DNA of 64,000 bases. It comes from Profundibacterium mesophilum KAUST100406-0324 (GTDB taxonomy: Bacteria; Pseudomonadota; Alphaproteobacteria; Rhodobacterales; Rhodobacteraceae). Positions 51,368 through 60,605 of the stretch are shown here, in pieces. A program made the translations under genes and the position numbers. The stretch's first letter is position 1. Each line of letters starts with the position of its first letter. Under the pieces are notes generated by a model. The model worked only from the letters and a program-made list of their open reading frames with translations, was not told the DNA's origin and did not search any database. The stretch spans positions 1-64,000 of the forward strand of contig NZ_APKE01000036.1 of assembly GCF_009835145.1 (NCBI RefSeq). Direction: 5' to 3'.

Positions 51368-52227
51368 TGCGGAGGGGCGGGCCACTGGGGCGCTGGCGCG
51401 CAAGGGCCGTGCCGGCCTTCATCGCGGTTTGCGGATTGCTCGCGGCGCTGCCCGCCTCGGCATGGACCGGGTTCTATGGCGGACCGGCCGCGGAACCCGC
51501 CGCGCCCACCGGCGCGAGGCCCGGTGCCGCGGATGACGGTCCCGATCCGGCCGGCGGCATCTGCGTGCGCGAGATCCTCAAGGCGCAGTTGCGGCACGGG
51601 ATTCCCGACAACCTGTTGCTCGGCATCGGACTGCAGGAGGCGGGGCGCACGCATCGCGGTGAGCTCACCGTCTGGCCCTGGGCGGTCAACGCCGCCGGCG
51701 TCGGGCGCATCTTCGATACCGTCGACGGCGCGCTCGGCTGGATCGGGGAGCGGCGCGCCGCCGGCATCAGTTCCATCGATGTCGGCTGCATGCAGATCAA
51801 CATGCGCTGGCATCCCGACGCCTTCACCGATGCGCGCCAAGGCTTCGACCCCCGGCTCAACGCCGATTACGCCGCGCGGTTTCTCAAGGATTTGCACCGC
51901 AAGACGGGCGACTGGTCGCTTGCCGCCGGATCGTACCATTCGGTGACACCCGACAAGCAGGCGATCTACCTCACATCGCTCAAGAGCAACCTGCGCCTGG
52001 CCAATCAACGCATCGAGACCTTCAGGGCGATGGCGCGCCGCGCCGAGACCGCCGTAGCTCCCGTGCCCCCGCGGGCGCACGCATCCACATCCGGCCGGGC
52101 CGCCGCCCAGCCCCGTGGCAGCGGCTTCTGGTCGAGCGGGACCGGCACGGGCCGGGCGGAGCGCCGGAGCATCTACAGCAGCGAGGCGATCAGGCCGATC
52201 CTGCCCGTCTTCACCAGGGGAGATTGA
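51367..52227 (+). CDS. sltF: Flagellar lytic transglycosylase (SltF-like)
   Basis: 286 residues. A signal peptide (RARAVPAFIAVCGLLAALPASA) directs it to the periplasm. An SLT-like domain spans about 55-220: GIPDNLLLGIGLQEAGR carries the catalytic Glu, SSIDVGCMQINMRWHP and AAGSYHSVTP complete the fold. The Pro/Arg-rich C-terminal tail may contact rod proteins. It should open peptidoglycan for rod passage, as SltF does in Rhodobacter. It sits between fliQ and flhA. Confidence 0.88.
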   Translation: MRRGGPLGRWRARAVPAFIAVCGLLAALPASAWTGFYGGPAAEPAAPTGARPGAADDGPDPAGGICVREILKAQLRHGIPDNLLLGIGLQEAGRTHRGELTVWPWAVNAAGVGRIFDTVDGALGWIGERRAAGISSIDVGCMQINMRWHPDAFTDARQGFDPRLNADYAARFLKDLHRKTGDWSLAAGSYHSVTPDKQAIYLTSLKSNLRLANQRIETFRAMARRAETAVAPVPPRAHASTSGRAAAQPRGSGFWSSGTGTGRAERRSIYSSEAIRPILPVFTRGD

Positions 52228-52228
52228 G

Positions 52229-54322
52229 ATGAACGGAGAGAAAACGGGTCCGCTTGGGGGCGGTCTCTTTTCCGCCGGTCTCGCCAACCGCGATATCGGC
52301 TTCGCCGTAGGCGTGGCCATGGTGCTTGCGGTGCTTTTCGTTCCGCTCCCGCCGGTGATGCTCGATCTTGGGCTCGCGATCTCCCTCTCGATCTCGGCGC
52401 TGATCCTGATGGTGGCCCTGTGGATTCCGCGCCCGCTTGAGTTCAACTCCTTTCCGCAGCTCCTGCTCGTCGTCACCTTGCTGCGCCTGTCGTTGAACGT
52501 CGCCTCGACACGGCTGATCCTGAGCGAGGGCCATACCGGCCCGGGCGCCGCCGGTGGCGTGATCGAGGGTTTCTCGCGCTTCATCGTCGCCGGAAGCTTC
52601 GTGATCGGGGTGGTGATCTTCGCGATCCTCGTGATCATCAACTTCATGGTGATCACCAAGGGCTCGACCCGCATCGCCGAGGTTGCCGCCCGCTTCTCGC
52701 TCGACGCGATGCCCGGCAAGCAGATGGCAATCGACGCCGATCTCGGCACGGGGCTGATCGACGAGGACGAGGCGCGCCGCAGGCGCAAGGAGCTCGAGGA
52801 CGAGAGCGGTTTTTTCGGCGCGATGGACGGCGCGGCGAAATTCGTGCGCGGCGATGCCGTGGCGGGGATCATCATCACGCTGATCAACGTCATCGGCGGG
52901 ATCCTCATCGGCACGATCCAGCATGGGCTGAGCGTCGGGGAAGCGACCGATCTCTACACGACCCTGACCATCGGCGACGGTCTGGTCAGCCAGATCCCCG
53001 CCCTGATCGTGTCGATCGCCGCCGGTCTCATCGTGACCAAGGGCGGCACCGTCGGCGCGGCGAACGAGGCGGTGCTGGCGCAGCTTGCACGGTTTCCCAA
53101 GGCGCTCTACATGGCGTCGGTCCTGCTCTTCGGCATCGGCCTGCTTCCGGGCTTTCCCGTCCTGATCTTCGTGCTGATGGCCGCGTTGATGGCCGGTCTG
53201 GGGATTTACATGCAGCGCCAGGCCCGCGATGCGCAGGAAGCCGAGGCCCGCCGCGCCAGCGCCGGCCCCGAGGCAATCCCCCTGACGCCCGAGGACGAGC
53301 TCAAGGACGCGATCAGGATCGATGATCTGCGCCTCGACGTGGGCAGCTCCCTCGTTCCTCTGATCAGCAACGACACGTCGGTCCTGCCGGGCAAGGTCAA
53401 GAGCCTGCGGAAGCTTTTCGCGCGTGAGTTCGGCTTCGTCATCCCCTCGGTGCGTATCAAGGACGACGCCGCCCTGCCCTCCGGCACATACGCAATCAGC
53501 GTGCAGGGTGTCGAAGCGGTGCGCGGCGAGATCAAGGCGACCGGTCTCATGGTGCTCAATCCCGGGGAGGGCGAGACGATCCCCGGCACCCCCACGAAGG
53601 ACCCGGCCTTCGGGCTCGACGCGGTCTGGGTCGATGCGGGCTTCGGGGCCGAGGCAGAGCGGCGCGGTCTGACCGTGGTCGATCCCGAGAGCGTGATCAC
53701 CACCCACATGACCGAGGTCATCAAGGAGCACATGCCCGAGCTTCTGACCTATGCCTCGGTGCAAGCGCTGATCGACGGGCTCGACCGGAACTACCAGAAA
53801 CTCGTGACCGACCTGTCGGGACCCTCCCCGGTCATCCTCGTGCAGCATGTCCTGCAGGCGCTGCTGGCCGAGCGCGTCTCGATCCGCAACCTGCCCCTGA
53901 TCATCGAGGCGATCGCCGAGGTTGGCCGCAACAGCTCCAACGTGGTCAAGATCACCGAGCATGTCCGGCGCAAGCTCTCCAATCAGATCTGCAATGCACT
54001 TGCCGGCGACAGCAGCTTCATCTCGGTCATCACCATGTCGCCGGCCTGGGAGTCGGAATTCATCGAGGCCGTCAGGGTCAGCGGCGATGAGCGCAACTTC
54101 GTGATGTCACCGCAGCGGGTGCAGGAATTCGTCCTCCAGGCCCGCAAGGAAATCCAGCGCCTCGCGCAGGAGGACGAATGGCCCGCGCTTCTCGTCAGCC
54201 CCGAGGTGCGCAGCTTCGTGCGCTCGATGCTCGAACGCGTCAGCCCCCTGACGCAGATCGTCTCGCATAGCGAGATCCACCGGAAGGCCTCGCTGCGCAC
54301 CGTCGCCACCATCGGCGGCTGA
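52229..54322 (+). CDS. flhA: Flagellar biosynthesis protein FlhA
   Basis: 697 residues from ATG 52229. Eight transmembrane helices fill the first 330 residues, including the conserved FHIPEP-region equivalent (NSFPQLLLVVTLLRLSLNVASTRLIL) and the cytoplasmic loop DAMPGKQMAIDADL. The C-terminal cytoplasmic ring domain (about 350-697) ends in SEIHRKASLRTVATIGG. It forms the nonameric export platform. Confidence 0.96.
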   Translation: MNGEKTGPLGGGLFSAGLANRDIGFAVGVAMVLAVLFVPLPPVMLDLGLAISLSISALILMVALWIPRPLEFNSFPQLLLVVTLLRLSLNVASTRLILSEGHTGPGAAGGVIEGFSRFIVAGSFVIGVVIFAILVIINFMVITKGSTRIAEVAARFSLDAMPGKQMAIDADLGTGLIDEDEARRRRKELEDESGFFGAMDGAAKFVRGDAVAGIIITLINVIGGILIGTIQHGLSVGEATDLYTTLTIGDGLVSQIPALIVSIAAGLIVTKGGTVGAANEAVLAQLARFPKALYMASVLLFGIGLLPGFPVLIFVLMAALMAGLGIYMQRQARDAQEAEARRASAGPEAIPLTPEDELKDAIRIDDLRLDVGSSLVPLISNDTSVLPGKVKSLRKLFAREFGFVIPSVRIKDDAALPSGTYAISVQGVEAVRGEIKATGLMVLNPGEGETIPGTPTKDPAFGLDAVWVDAGFGAEAERRGLTVVDPESVITTHMTEVIKEHMPELLTYASVQALIDGLDRNYQKLVTDLSGPSPVILVQHVLQALLAERVSIRNLPLIIEAIAEVGRNSSNVVKITEHVRRKLSNQICNALAGDSSFISVITMSPAWESEFIEAVRVSGDERNFVMSPQRVQEFVLQARKEIQRLAQEDEWPALLVSPEVRSFVRSMLERVSPLTQIVSHSEIHRKASLRTVATIGG

Positions 54323-54324
54323 GC

Positions 54325-55080
54325 ATGGATCTCGCGCAGTTCATGACCGTGCAGATCATGGGCTTCGCGATGGTCTTCGCGCGCATTGGCAGCGTCATGG
54401 TCTTTCTTCCCGGTTTCGGCGACCGCCAGGTCCCGGTGCGCCACAGGCTGTTCTTCGCGCTCGTCCTCTGCGCGGCCCTGCTGCCGGCGATCCCGCTCGG
54501 GCCGCTCGATCTCGGCGCGCCCTCCGCCCTGGTCGCGGGTTTCGCGATCGAGGTGACGATCGGTATGTGGATCGGGATCAATGCGCGCATCCTGATGTCG
54601 GCCCTGCAATTCGCCGGCTACCAGATCGGCTATGTCTCCGGGCTGGCCAACGCTTTCGCCCCCAATACCGGTGCCTTCGAGGGGGCGACGATGATCGCCT
54701 CGGCGCTCTTGATGGCCGGAACCACCCTGATCTTCGTGACCGACCTGCACCATGTGATGATCGGTGCCCTGCTGATGAGTTACGAGGTCTTTCCGCCCGG
54801 GCTCCTGATGCCGGGCGATCTGGCCGAGCAAACGGTGCGCGCATCGGCCATGAGCCTCTATATCGGGCTTGCCCTGACCGCGCCCTTCTTCGTGCTGGGC
54901 ATCGTGCTCAATATCGGCCTTGGCCTTGCGAACCGGATGATGCCGACCCTTCCGGTCTTCTTCGTCGCCGCACCGGTCTTGATCGCGGCGGGTCTTTTCA
55001 CCATGGTCGTGGCCGTACCCTCCATGCTGCGCATGATGATCGCGGAACTGGCCGAATGGCTTGGCCGCCTGACATTCTAG
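54325..55080 (+). CDS. fliR: Flagellar export protein FliR
   Basis: 251 residues, six hydrophobic helices. FARIGSVMVFLPGFGDRQVPVRHRL and GYQIGYVSGLANAFAPNTGAFEG are FliR-typical. It is part of the FliPQR gate. It starts 2 bases after flhA and ends 7 bases before flhB. Confidence 0.94.
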   Translation: MDLAQFMTVQIMGFAMVFARIGSVMVFLPGFGDRQVPVRHRLFFALVLCAALLPAIPLGPLDLGAPSALVAGFAIEVTIGMWIGINARILMSALQFAGYQIGYVSGLANAFAPNTGAFEGATMIASALLMAGTTLIFVTDLHHVMIGALLMSYEVFPPGLLMPGDLAEQTVRASAMSLYIGLALTAPFFVLGIVLNIGLGLANRMMPTLPVFFVAAPVLIAAGLFTMVVAVPSMLRMMIAELAEWLGRLTF

Positions 55081-55087
55081 GAACCCG

Positions 55088-56215
55088 ATGGCCGGCGATG
55101 ACGAGGACAAGAGCTCGAAGACCGAGGAGCCGACCGAGCAGAAGCTGAAGAAGGCGCGCCAGAAGGGTGATGTTCCGAGCTCCAAGGAGACCGGCAACAT
55201 GATGGTCGTCTTCTCGCTCTTCATGATGACATGGTTCCTGCTGCCGCAGACTGGCAGCGAGTTGGCCGAGATGATGCGGCGCCTGCTGGAATCGGCGGGA
55301 CAGATCGGTGTCGCCACCGGAAGCGCGGGCCTCTCCGATCTCGGCGCGGTGATCCACGAGCTGGGCGCCAGCGTGATCCGCGCGATGGCGCCGGTTCTGG
55401 GCCTGATGGTTGCCGCCGCGCTTTTCGGGGTCCTGATCCAGGGCGAAACCGTGGTCGCGCTCGAGCGGATCAAACCCAAGGGATCGAAACTCTCCCCGCT
55501 CGGCGGGCTGAAGAAGATGTTCTCGCCCGACAGCCTCGTCGAGTTTCTCAAGAGCACGGCAAAGGTGGCGATCATCGCCGTCATCGCCACCTTCGTCGCG
55601 CGCCAGGCACTGACCGGCATCTGGCAAGCGCCGGGCTTCATCCCCGAGCATTTGCCCGGCTACGTGCGAGGCGCGGTCGCGATGATGCTGATCCTCGCCG
55701 CCGTCCTTCTGGTGCCGATCGCGATCGCCGACATCATCTGGAAGCGGGCACAGTGGATCAAGAAACAGCGCATGTCGCTCAAGGAGGTGCGCGACCAGCA
55801 CAAGGAGAGCGAGGGCGATCCGCACTTGAAGGCCAAGCGCGGCGAGATCAGGCGCAAGATGTCACGCCAGCGCATCGCGGTGGCGGTGCCGACGGCGAAC
55901 GTGATCCTGACCAACCCGACCCATTACGCGGTCGCGCTGCGCTACGAGATGGGCCGCGACCAGGCGCCGGTCTGCGTGGCGAAGGGCACCGACAAAATCG
56001 CCGCCCAGATCCGACGCATCGCACGCGAGAACGAGGTTCCGGTGGTCGAAAACCGACCCCTCGCGCGTGCCCTGCACGCCGTGGTCGAGATCGACGACAC
56101 GATCCCCGTCGAGCATTGGCAGGCCGTGGCCGAGATCATCGGTTACGTGATGGATCTCGGCCGGACGGGACGGCGCAAGCCGCCCGAGGGATCGTCCCTG
56201 CGCGAGGAGGACTGA
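55088..56215 (+). CDS. flhB: Flagellar export switch protein FlhB
   Basis: 375 residues. The N-terminus has the charged SSKTEEPTEQKLKKARQKGDVPSSKE motif, then four transmembrane helices. The autocleavage site NPTH (LTNPTHYAVALRY, about residue 277) is intact, so substrate-specificity switching should work normally. The last gene of its operon, convergent with motE. Confidence 0.95.
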   Translation: MAGDDEDKSSKTEEPTEQKLKKARQKGDVPSSKETGNMMVVFSLFMMTWFLLPQTGSELAEMMRRLLESAGQIGVATGSAGLSDLGAVIHELGASVIRAMAPVLGLMVAAALFGVLIQGETVVALERIKPKGSKLSPLGGLKKMFSPDSLVEFLKSTAKVAIIAVIATFVARQALTGIWQAPGFIPEHLPGYVRGAVAMMLILAAVLLVPIAIADIIWKRAQWIKKQRMSLKEVRDQHKESEGDPHLKAKRGEIRRKMSRQRIAVAVPTANVILTNPTHYAVALRYEMGRDQAPVCVAKGTDKIAAQIRRIARENEVPVVENRPLARALHAVVEIDDTIPVEHWQAVAEIIGYVMDLGRTGRRKPPEGSSLREED

Positions 56216-56231
56216 GCGCGCGCGCCGCCGG

Positions 56232-56876
56232 TCAGTTGAGCTGGATGCCCTCAAGCCGCTGATCGCCGGGCAGTTTGGAGCGCTCGAGGATGATCTGCGA
56301 GATCGCCCGGGCGCGGACCGGGCTGAGCTTGGCGAGGATCGGAGCGGCGTCGCGTTCGGCCATGGTGCCGAGCACCATCACCGAGACCTCGATGTCCAGA
56401 TCGTCCATGATCAGCGCGGCTTCCTTGGGCTTCATGTTGCGATAGAGCGCGACCAGCCGGTCGACATCCGAAGTCTGCGCCGCCGCGACCTTGGCGAGCA
56501 GGGCCTCCAGATCGCTCTTCAGCTCGCCGAGGCGCGCGGTTTCCGCCGCGAGCTGTTCGGAGGCCAGTTCGATCTCCGAGCCGCGCTGCTCGAGCTCGGC
56601 CTGCTGCTCGGTTACGAGCTCGCGCTCGCGGGTGAGCGCGGCGAGCATTTCCTCGGGCATCTCGCAGGCGGTCTCGGCAGGGGCCGCGACCGGCAGTGCG
56701 GCGGGTGCCGGCGGTGTCCGCGGCGCCTCGGGCGCGGCTTGCGCGGCATAGCTCAGCGCCTCGCTGCGAGAGGCGACATCTGCCCCCAGATAGCCGCTCT
56801 CGGCGATCGACAAGCCACCCTTGGCCAGTCCCGCAAGCGCCAGCCCGGCAAAGATGAGGGTCGCGGGACGCCTCAT
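56232..56876 (-). CDS. motE: MotE-family flagellar motor chaperone protein
   Basis: 214 residues. One N-terminal membrane anchor or signal segment (RRPATLIFAGLALAGLAKGG), a coiled coil at about 70-125, and a C-terminal MgtE-N-like domain (ALYRNMKPKEAALIMDDLDIEVSVMVLGTM). This matches MotE, a periplasmic partner of MotC in alphaproteobacteria. It overlaps the upstream gene by 4 bases, in the order fliL-fliM-DUF6468-motE. Confidence 0.82.
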   Translation of the reverse strand: MRRPATLIFAGLALAGLAKGGLSIAESGYLGADVASRSEALSYAAQAAPEAPRTPPAPAALPVAAPAETACEMPEEMLAALTRERELVTEQQAELEQRGSEIELASEQLAAETARLGELKSDLEALLAKVAAAQTSDVDRLVALYRNMKPKEAALIMDDLDIEVSVMVLGTMAERDAAPILAKLSPVRARAISQIILERSKLPGDQRLEGIQLN

Positions 56877-57244
56877 ACCTCGCGCTTCCGGGCCGATTCG
56901 AAGAAGCTGCGCACCAGGTCGGACTTGCCGGCAACCGTGGTCGATCCGGCGCGCGGGGCGGCCGGGGCCGCGGGCTGCGCCTCGTTCTGCACGGGCGCCG
57001 CCGCCGCGGTCTCGGCCGCCTCCTCGCGAACGGCGCGGGCCGCATCATTGACCTGGCTCGTTGCCGATTTCAGCGCGCTGAGCGAGTGCTCGGAGCGGTC
57101 CACGGCGGCGGAGAACTTGCCGACCATGGGTTGCAGCTCGCGCAGGGCCTCCATCAGGGTTCGCACGCGGCGATCCACCAGAAAGGCATAGCCCAGCGTT
57201 CCCGCGAGCAGCAGCAGGATCATTCCATCAATCAAGAGCGCCAT
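56873..57244 (-). CDS. DUF6468-like small membrane protein of the flagellar cluster
   Basis: 123 residues from ATG 57244. A single N-terminal transmembrane helix (LLIDGMILLLLAGTLGYAFLV), then a helical, coiled-coil-like region with VRTLMEALRELQPMVGKFSAAVDRSEHSL, and an Ala-rich tail ending DLVRSFFESARKREV. Proteins like this sit after fliM in many alphaproteobacteria. Function is not established. It overlaps fliM by 17 bases and motE by 4 bases. Confidence 0.78.
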   Translation of the reverse strand: MALLIDGMILLLLAGTLGYAFLVDRRVRTLMEALRELQPMVGKFSAAVDRSEHSLSALKSATSQVNDAARAVREEAAETAAAAPVQNEAQPAAPAAPRAGSTTVAGKSDLVRSFFESARKREV

Positions 57245-58172
57245 TGAGTTCTTCCATTTCCTTGTCTTCCAGTTTCTCGGTGACCCGAAGGGCAACCGAT
57301 CCGTTGCGCCGGCGTCCCATCGCGGCGCGGAACATCGGCCGGCCGCTGCAGGTGACCGTCGCGAGATTGTCGCCGGCAATGCCCAGATCGATGGTCTGGC
57401 CACGCTGCCAGGCGAGGACATCGTTCAGCGGCACCTGCAATTCATGCAGCACCGCAGTCAGGTCGACATTCGTTCCCTGCAGCGAGCCGGCAAGCTGATC
57501 GCGCCAGCCGGTATCGACCCCGAGCTGCGCACCGAAGAAGCTTTCGATCAGTTGGGGCCGCAATTTCTCGAAGGTCGCGTTCGGTATGACGAAGATCAGA
57601 TTGCCGCCGCGCCCCTCGACCTCGACCCTCAGCTCGACCTTGATGCAGGCGCTCGCGGGTGGCGCGAGCACCAGCGCCCTCGGGCTGTTTTCGAGATGAT
57701 CGACGCAGAACTCGACATCGGTGACCGGGGCGAAGGCCGAACTGAGCTCGCGCAGCGCCACGTCGCAGAGCTGCGAGCCGATCCGCTTCTCGATCGTCGT
57801 GAAGCTGCGCGGCTCCCATTCGCGCTCGCCCGCGGTGCGCCCGCCAAGCATGAATTCCAGGAGCGAAAAAAGAAGCTTGGGTTCGATAACCGTCGCCAGG
57901 CGTCCCTCCCAACCGGTCGCGGAGGTCATCGCCACCAGCGTCGGTGCGGCGAGCGAATCGAGCGCCGCACCGCAATTGCCGTAGGAAAAATCGGTAAGCG
58001 TGACTTCCGTTGTGGCACCACTATAGCTCTTGATCGCGCCGCTCAGCGACAGGGCGAACCGGTCGAACAGCACCTCGAGCATCGGCATGCGCTCGTAGCT
58101 GATCGTCGCCATGTGGATGATCTGTTCCTCGACAGGACCGTCGGGGGTATCTGACGTCACTGAATCGATCAT
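57228..58172 (-). CDS. fliM: Flagellar motor switch protein FliM without the usual N-terminal CheY-binding motif
   Basis: 314 residues. The middle CheC-like domain (ISYERMPMLEVLFDRFALSLS through the GGRTAGER region near 115) and the C-terminal SpoA domain (LHELQVPLNDVLAWQRGQTIDLG) identify FliM. The first 20 residues (MIDSVTSDTPDGPVEEQIIH) have no LSQxEIDALL-like CheY-binding peptide. It overlaps the fliL stop by 4 bases at its start. It forms the C-ring with FliN and FliG, both encoded in the opposite operon. Confidence 0.9.
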   Translation of the reverse strand: MIDSVTSDTPDGPVEEQIIHMATISYERMPMLEVLFDRFALSLSGAIKSYSGATTEVTLTDFSYGNCGAALDSLAAPTLVAMTSATGWEGRLATVIEPKLLFSLLEFMLGGRTAGEREWEPRSFTTIEKRIGSQLCDVALRELSSAFAPVTDVEFCVDHLENSPRALVLAPPASACIKVELRVEVEGRGGNLIFVIPNATFEKLRPQLIESFFGAQLGVDTGWRDQLAGSLQGTNVDLTAVLHELQVPLNDVLAWQRGQTIDLGIAGDNLATVTCSGRPMFRAAMGRRRNGSVALRVTEKLEDKEMEELNGALD

Positions 58173-58753
58173 TGGATGATAAGGTCCGCGATAAGGATTT
58201 CCTGAGGAGCGTCGCTTTCGGTGATGGCACGGGCACGGCGCAGAAGCTCGGTCTTGAGCGTGACGAGGCCGATGCTGCCCTGCAGGTCGCGCTCGGTCAG
58301 CAGGCGCAGGTAGTCCTGGAACGAATCGCGCAGATGCAGGCGACGCGGCTCGATATTCGACGCCCCCTCCGCGCCGTTGTCATAGACGAGGGCGATGTTG
58401 ATCTTGAGAAAACGGCTCGTACGACGCCCGGTGGCCGTGATCGAGGTGATGTTGACGATGATCTCCTTGAAGGGCATCGCCACCTTCTCCGAAACGGGCG
58501 CCGTCTTGTCGTAGCCCGACTCAGCGGCGGCCGCGCCCTCCTCTTCGACGCCTTCGACCAGCTCTGCCTCGACGATCTGCGCCTCTGGCATCGGCGCACC
58601 GGTAAAGAGGGCCGTCACCCCGTCCAGGCCCATGGACACGGTCAGACCGCCGATGGCCGCTGCGCCGGAGATCAGCAAGACGAGCGCAAGCATCATCAGC
58701 TTGCGGCCGGCCGATACCTTCGGCGGTGGGGCATCCATGGTTGTCTGTGCCAT
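58169..58753 (-). CDS. fliL: Flagellar basal body-associated protein FliL
   Basis: 194 residues from ATG 58753; GTG 58786 and ATG 58738 are possible. One transmembrane helix (KLMMLALVLLISGAAAIGGLTV) follows a short cytoplasmic N-terminus. The periplasmic domain contains FLKINIALVYDN and HLRDSFQDYLRLLTERDLQGSIGL, the stator-associated FliL ring fold. It starts the operon fliL-fliM-DUF6468-motE. Confidence 0.9.
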   Translation of the reverse strand: MAQTTMDAPPPKVSAGRKLMMLALVLLISGAAAIGGLTVSMGLDGVTALFTGAPMPEAQIVEAELVEGVEEEGAAAAESGYDKTAPVSEKVAMPFKEIIVNITSITATGRRTSRFLKINIALVYDNGAEGASNIEPRRLHLRDSFQDYLRLLTERDLQGSIGLVTLKTELLRRARAITESDAPQEILIADLIIQ

Positions 58754-58904
58754 CTGTTCCGTCTGCGTTTGATGAACTGTTGCCACAGGTTGTCAGCATA
58801 AACGGATGCGAACAAGTATAAATGGCCCGTTTGCTTGCTTTACAAGAATAGTTGTTGCTACCTGACCATCGAGGCAGAACAGACCCTAAGAAATAGAGGC
58901 CACA
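58754..58904. promoter_or_regulatory. Divergent promoter region between fliL and fliF
   Basis: A comparatively AT-rich 151-base gap. TATAAAT at 58817-58823 is the best -10-like element, with TTGTCA about 20 bases before it for fliF. No CtrA-type TTAA-N7-TTAA site was seen. Assignments are by eye. Confidence 0.35.
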
Positions 58905-60605
58905 GTGCAGCCCATTCTAGACAATCTCGCATCACTCGGCAGAACGCGGTTGGTGATGCTTGGCGCAACCGGGCTCGCGCTCGTGCTGGCGCTTTTTCTC
59001 GGTCTGGGGACCGTGATGGCGCCAACTTATGCGCCGCTCTTTCGCGACCTGTCGCCTGCAGGGGCCAGCCGCGTCGTCGAGGAACTCGAACAGGCGGGCT
59101 TCCCGGTCAAGATCGAGGGCGGGGGCGGTATCGTCAGCGTTCCTCAGGAGGATATCGCGCGGGCCAGGATGGTGCTGGCCGGCAAGGGCCTGCCGGATGA
59201 GGGAACGCCCGGATGGGAGCTCTTTGACACCGGCGGCGGCCTTGGCATGAACAACTTCATGCAGCAGATCAACCGCTTGAGGGCGCTGGAGGGCGAGCTT
59301 ACCCGTTCGATCCAGACGATCGATGGGGTCGAGGCGGCACGTGTCCACCTCGTTCTTCCCGAACGCGAGGCCTTCTCGCGCACCCGGCCCGAGCCGAGTG
59401 CCTCTGTCATCGTGCGCAGTCGCGCGAGCCATCAGATCGGCACGCGGCAAGGCCGCTCGATCCGCGCGCTCGTGGCCTCCGCGGTGCCCGGCATGTCGCC
59501 CGGCCGCGTAACCGTGCTCTCGGCCAGCGGCGAGACGATTCTCGCCGAGGACAGCGACGCCGCGGGAGAGATCACGCTGCAATCCATCCGCGCAGGCATC
59601 GAGGAGCGCATGGCCCGCTCGATCACCACCATCCTCACGGCACGCGTCGGTGCGGGAAATGCCCGCGTGCAGGTCAATGTAGATCTCAGCAACGAGCGGC
59701 AGGTGATCCGCCAGCAAAGCTTCGATCCGTCCCAGCAGGTCGTGCGCTCCACCGAGAGCCGCGAGGAGGAAAGCCGCGACACCGACCGCAATTCCGGCGA
59801 GGTCGGCGTCGCGAACAACATCCCCGAGGCACTCGCGGACGGCGCCGGCGGCGGCGCGCCCGATTCGGAGAACACCCGCAGCCAGATCGACGAGATCGTG
59901 AATTACGAGATCGGCTCGACGCAGAGCGAGACGGTGCGCGAGCCCGGCGAGATCGAGCGCGTGACGGTCGCGGTCCTGGTCAACGGCATCTACAATGTCG
60001 GCGGCGCCCGCGATGTCGCCTACGAAGACCGCAGCGCCGAGGAACTGGCGCGCCTTGAGCAACTGGTCAAGGCCGCGATCGGCTTCGATGACGGGCGCGG
60101 GGATACCGTCTCGGTCGATTCGCTGCGTTTCATGGATTACTCGATGGATGTCGGCGAGCCGATGACCGCCTCCATCGGCGATCAGATCGTGGCGAACATG
60201 CCTTCGATCCTGCGCAGTGTCTTCGCGCTTGCGCTCGTGGCCGCCATCCTCGCCTTCGGGGTGCGGCCAATGATGCGCAACATGCTGCCCGCACCGGCGA
60301 TGGCCGGCGATCTGGCACTTGCCGGCGCGGGCGCCGATGCCGCGCTCGGTGCGCCCTCGGGCGCCGCCGGACTCCCCGCGCCCGAGGGCGAGGAGGGCCA
60401 GGCTGGCGATATCCCTCGCATCGCGGATGCCGGGCATAGCGGTACCGTCCTGGATCCCGGCGAAGGCGATGACGAGTTGATCAGGCTGGCCTCGGTGCAG
60501 GGCGGCGTCCGGCGCAACAACCTTGCCAGCGTGGGCGAGATGGTGGACATGGAGCCCGATGGCGCGATGAAGGTCCTGCAACACTGGCTGGCGGAGCCGA
60601 CTTGA
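58905..60605 (+). CDS. fliF: Flagellar MS-ring protein FliF
   Basis: 566 residues from GTG 58905 (GAGG about 5 bases upstream). Two transmembrane helices (LVMLGATGLALVLALFLGLGTV near the N-terminus and SILRSVFALALVAAILAFGV near 430) flank ring-building domains with LFRDLSPAGASRVVEELEQAGFPV and NFMQQINRLRALEGELTRSIQ. The C-terminal NLASVGEMVDMEPDGAMKVLQHWLAE tail binds FliG. Its stop overlaps the fliH ATG. Confidence 0.95.
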   Translation: MQPILDNLASLGRTRLVMLGATGLALVLALFLGLGTVMAPTYAPLFRDLSPAGASRVVEELEQAGFPVKIEGGGGIVSVPQEDIARARMVLAGKGLPDEGTPGWELFDTGGGLGMNNFMQQINRLRALEGELTRSIQTIDGVEAARVHLVLPEREAFSRTRPEPSASVIVRSRASHQIGTRQGRSIRALVASAVPGMSPGRVTVLSASGETILAEDSDAAGEITLQSIRAGIEERMARSITTILTARVGAGNARVQVNVDLSNERQVIRQQSFDPSQQVVRSTESREEESRDTDRNSGEVGVANNIPEALADGAGGGAPDSENTRSQIDEIVNYEIGSTQSETVREPGEIERVTVAVLVNGIYNVGGARDVAYEDRSAEELARLEQLVKAAIGFDDGRGDTVSVDSLRFMDYSMDVGEPMTASIGDQIVANMPSILRSVFALALVAAILAFGVRPMMRNMLPAPAMAGDLALAGAGADAALGAPSGAAGLPAPEGEEGQAGDIPRIADAGHSGTVLDPGEGDDELIRLASVQGGVRRNNLASVGEMVDMEPDGAMKVLQHWLAEPT

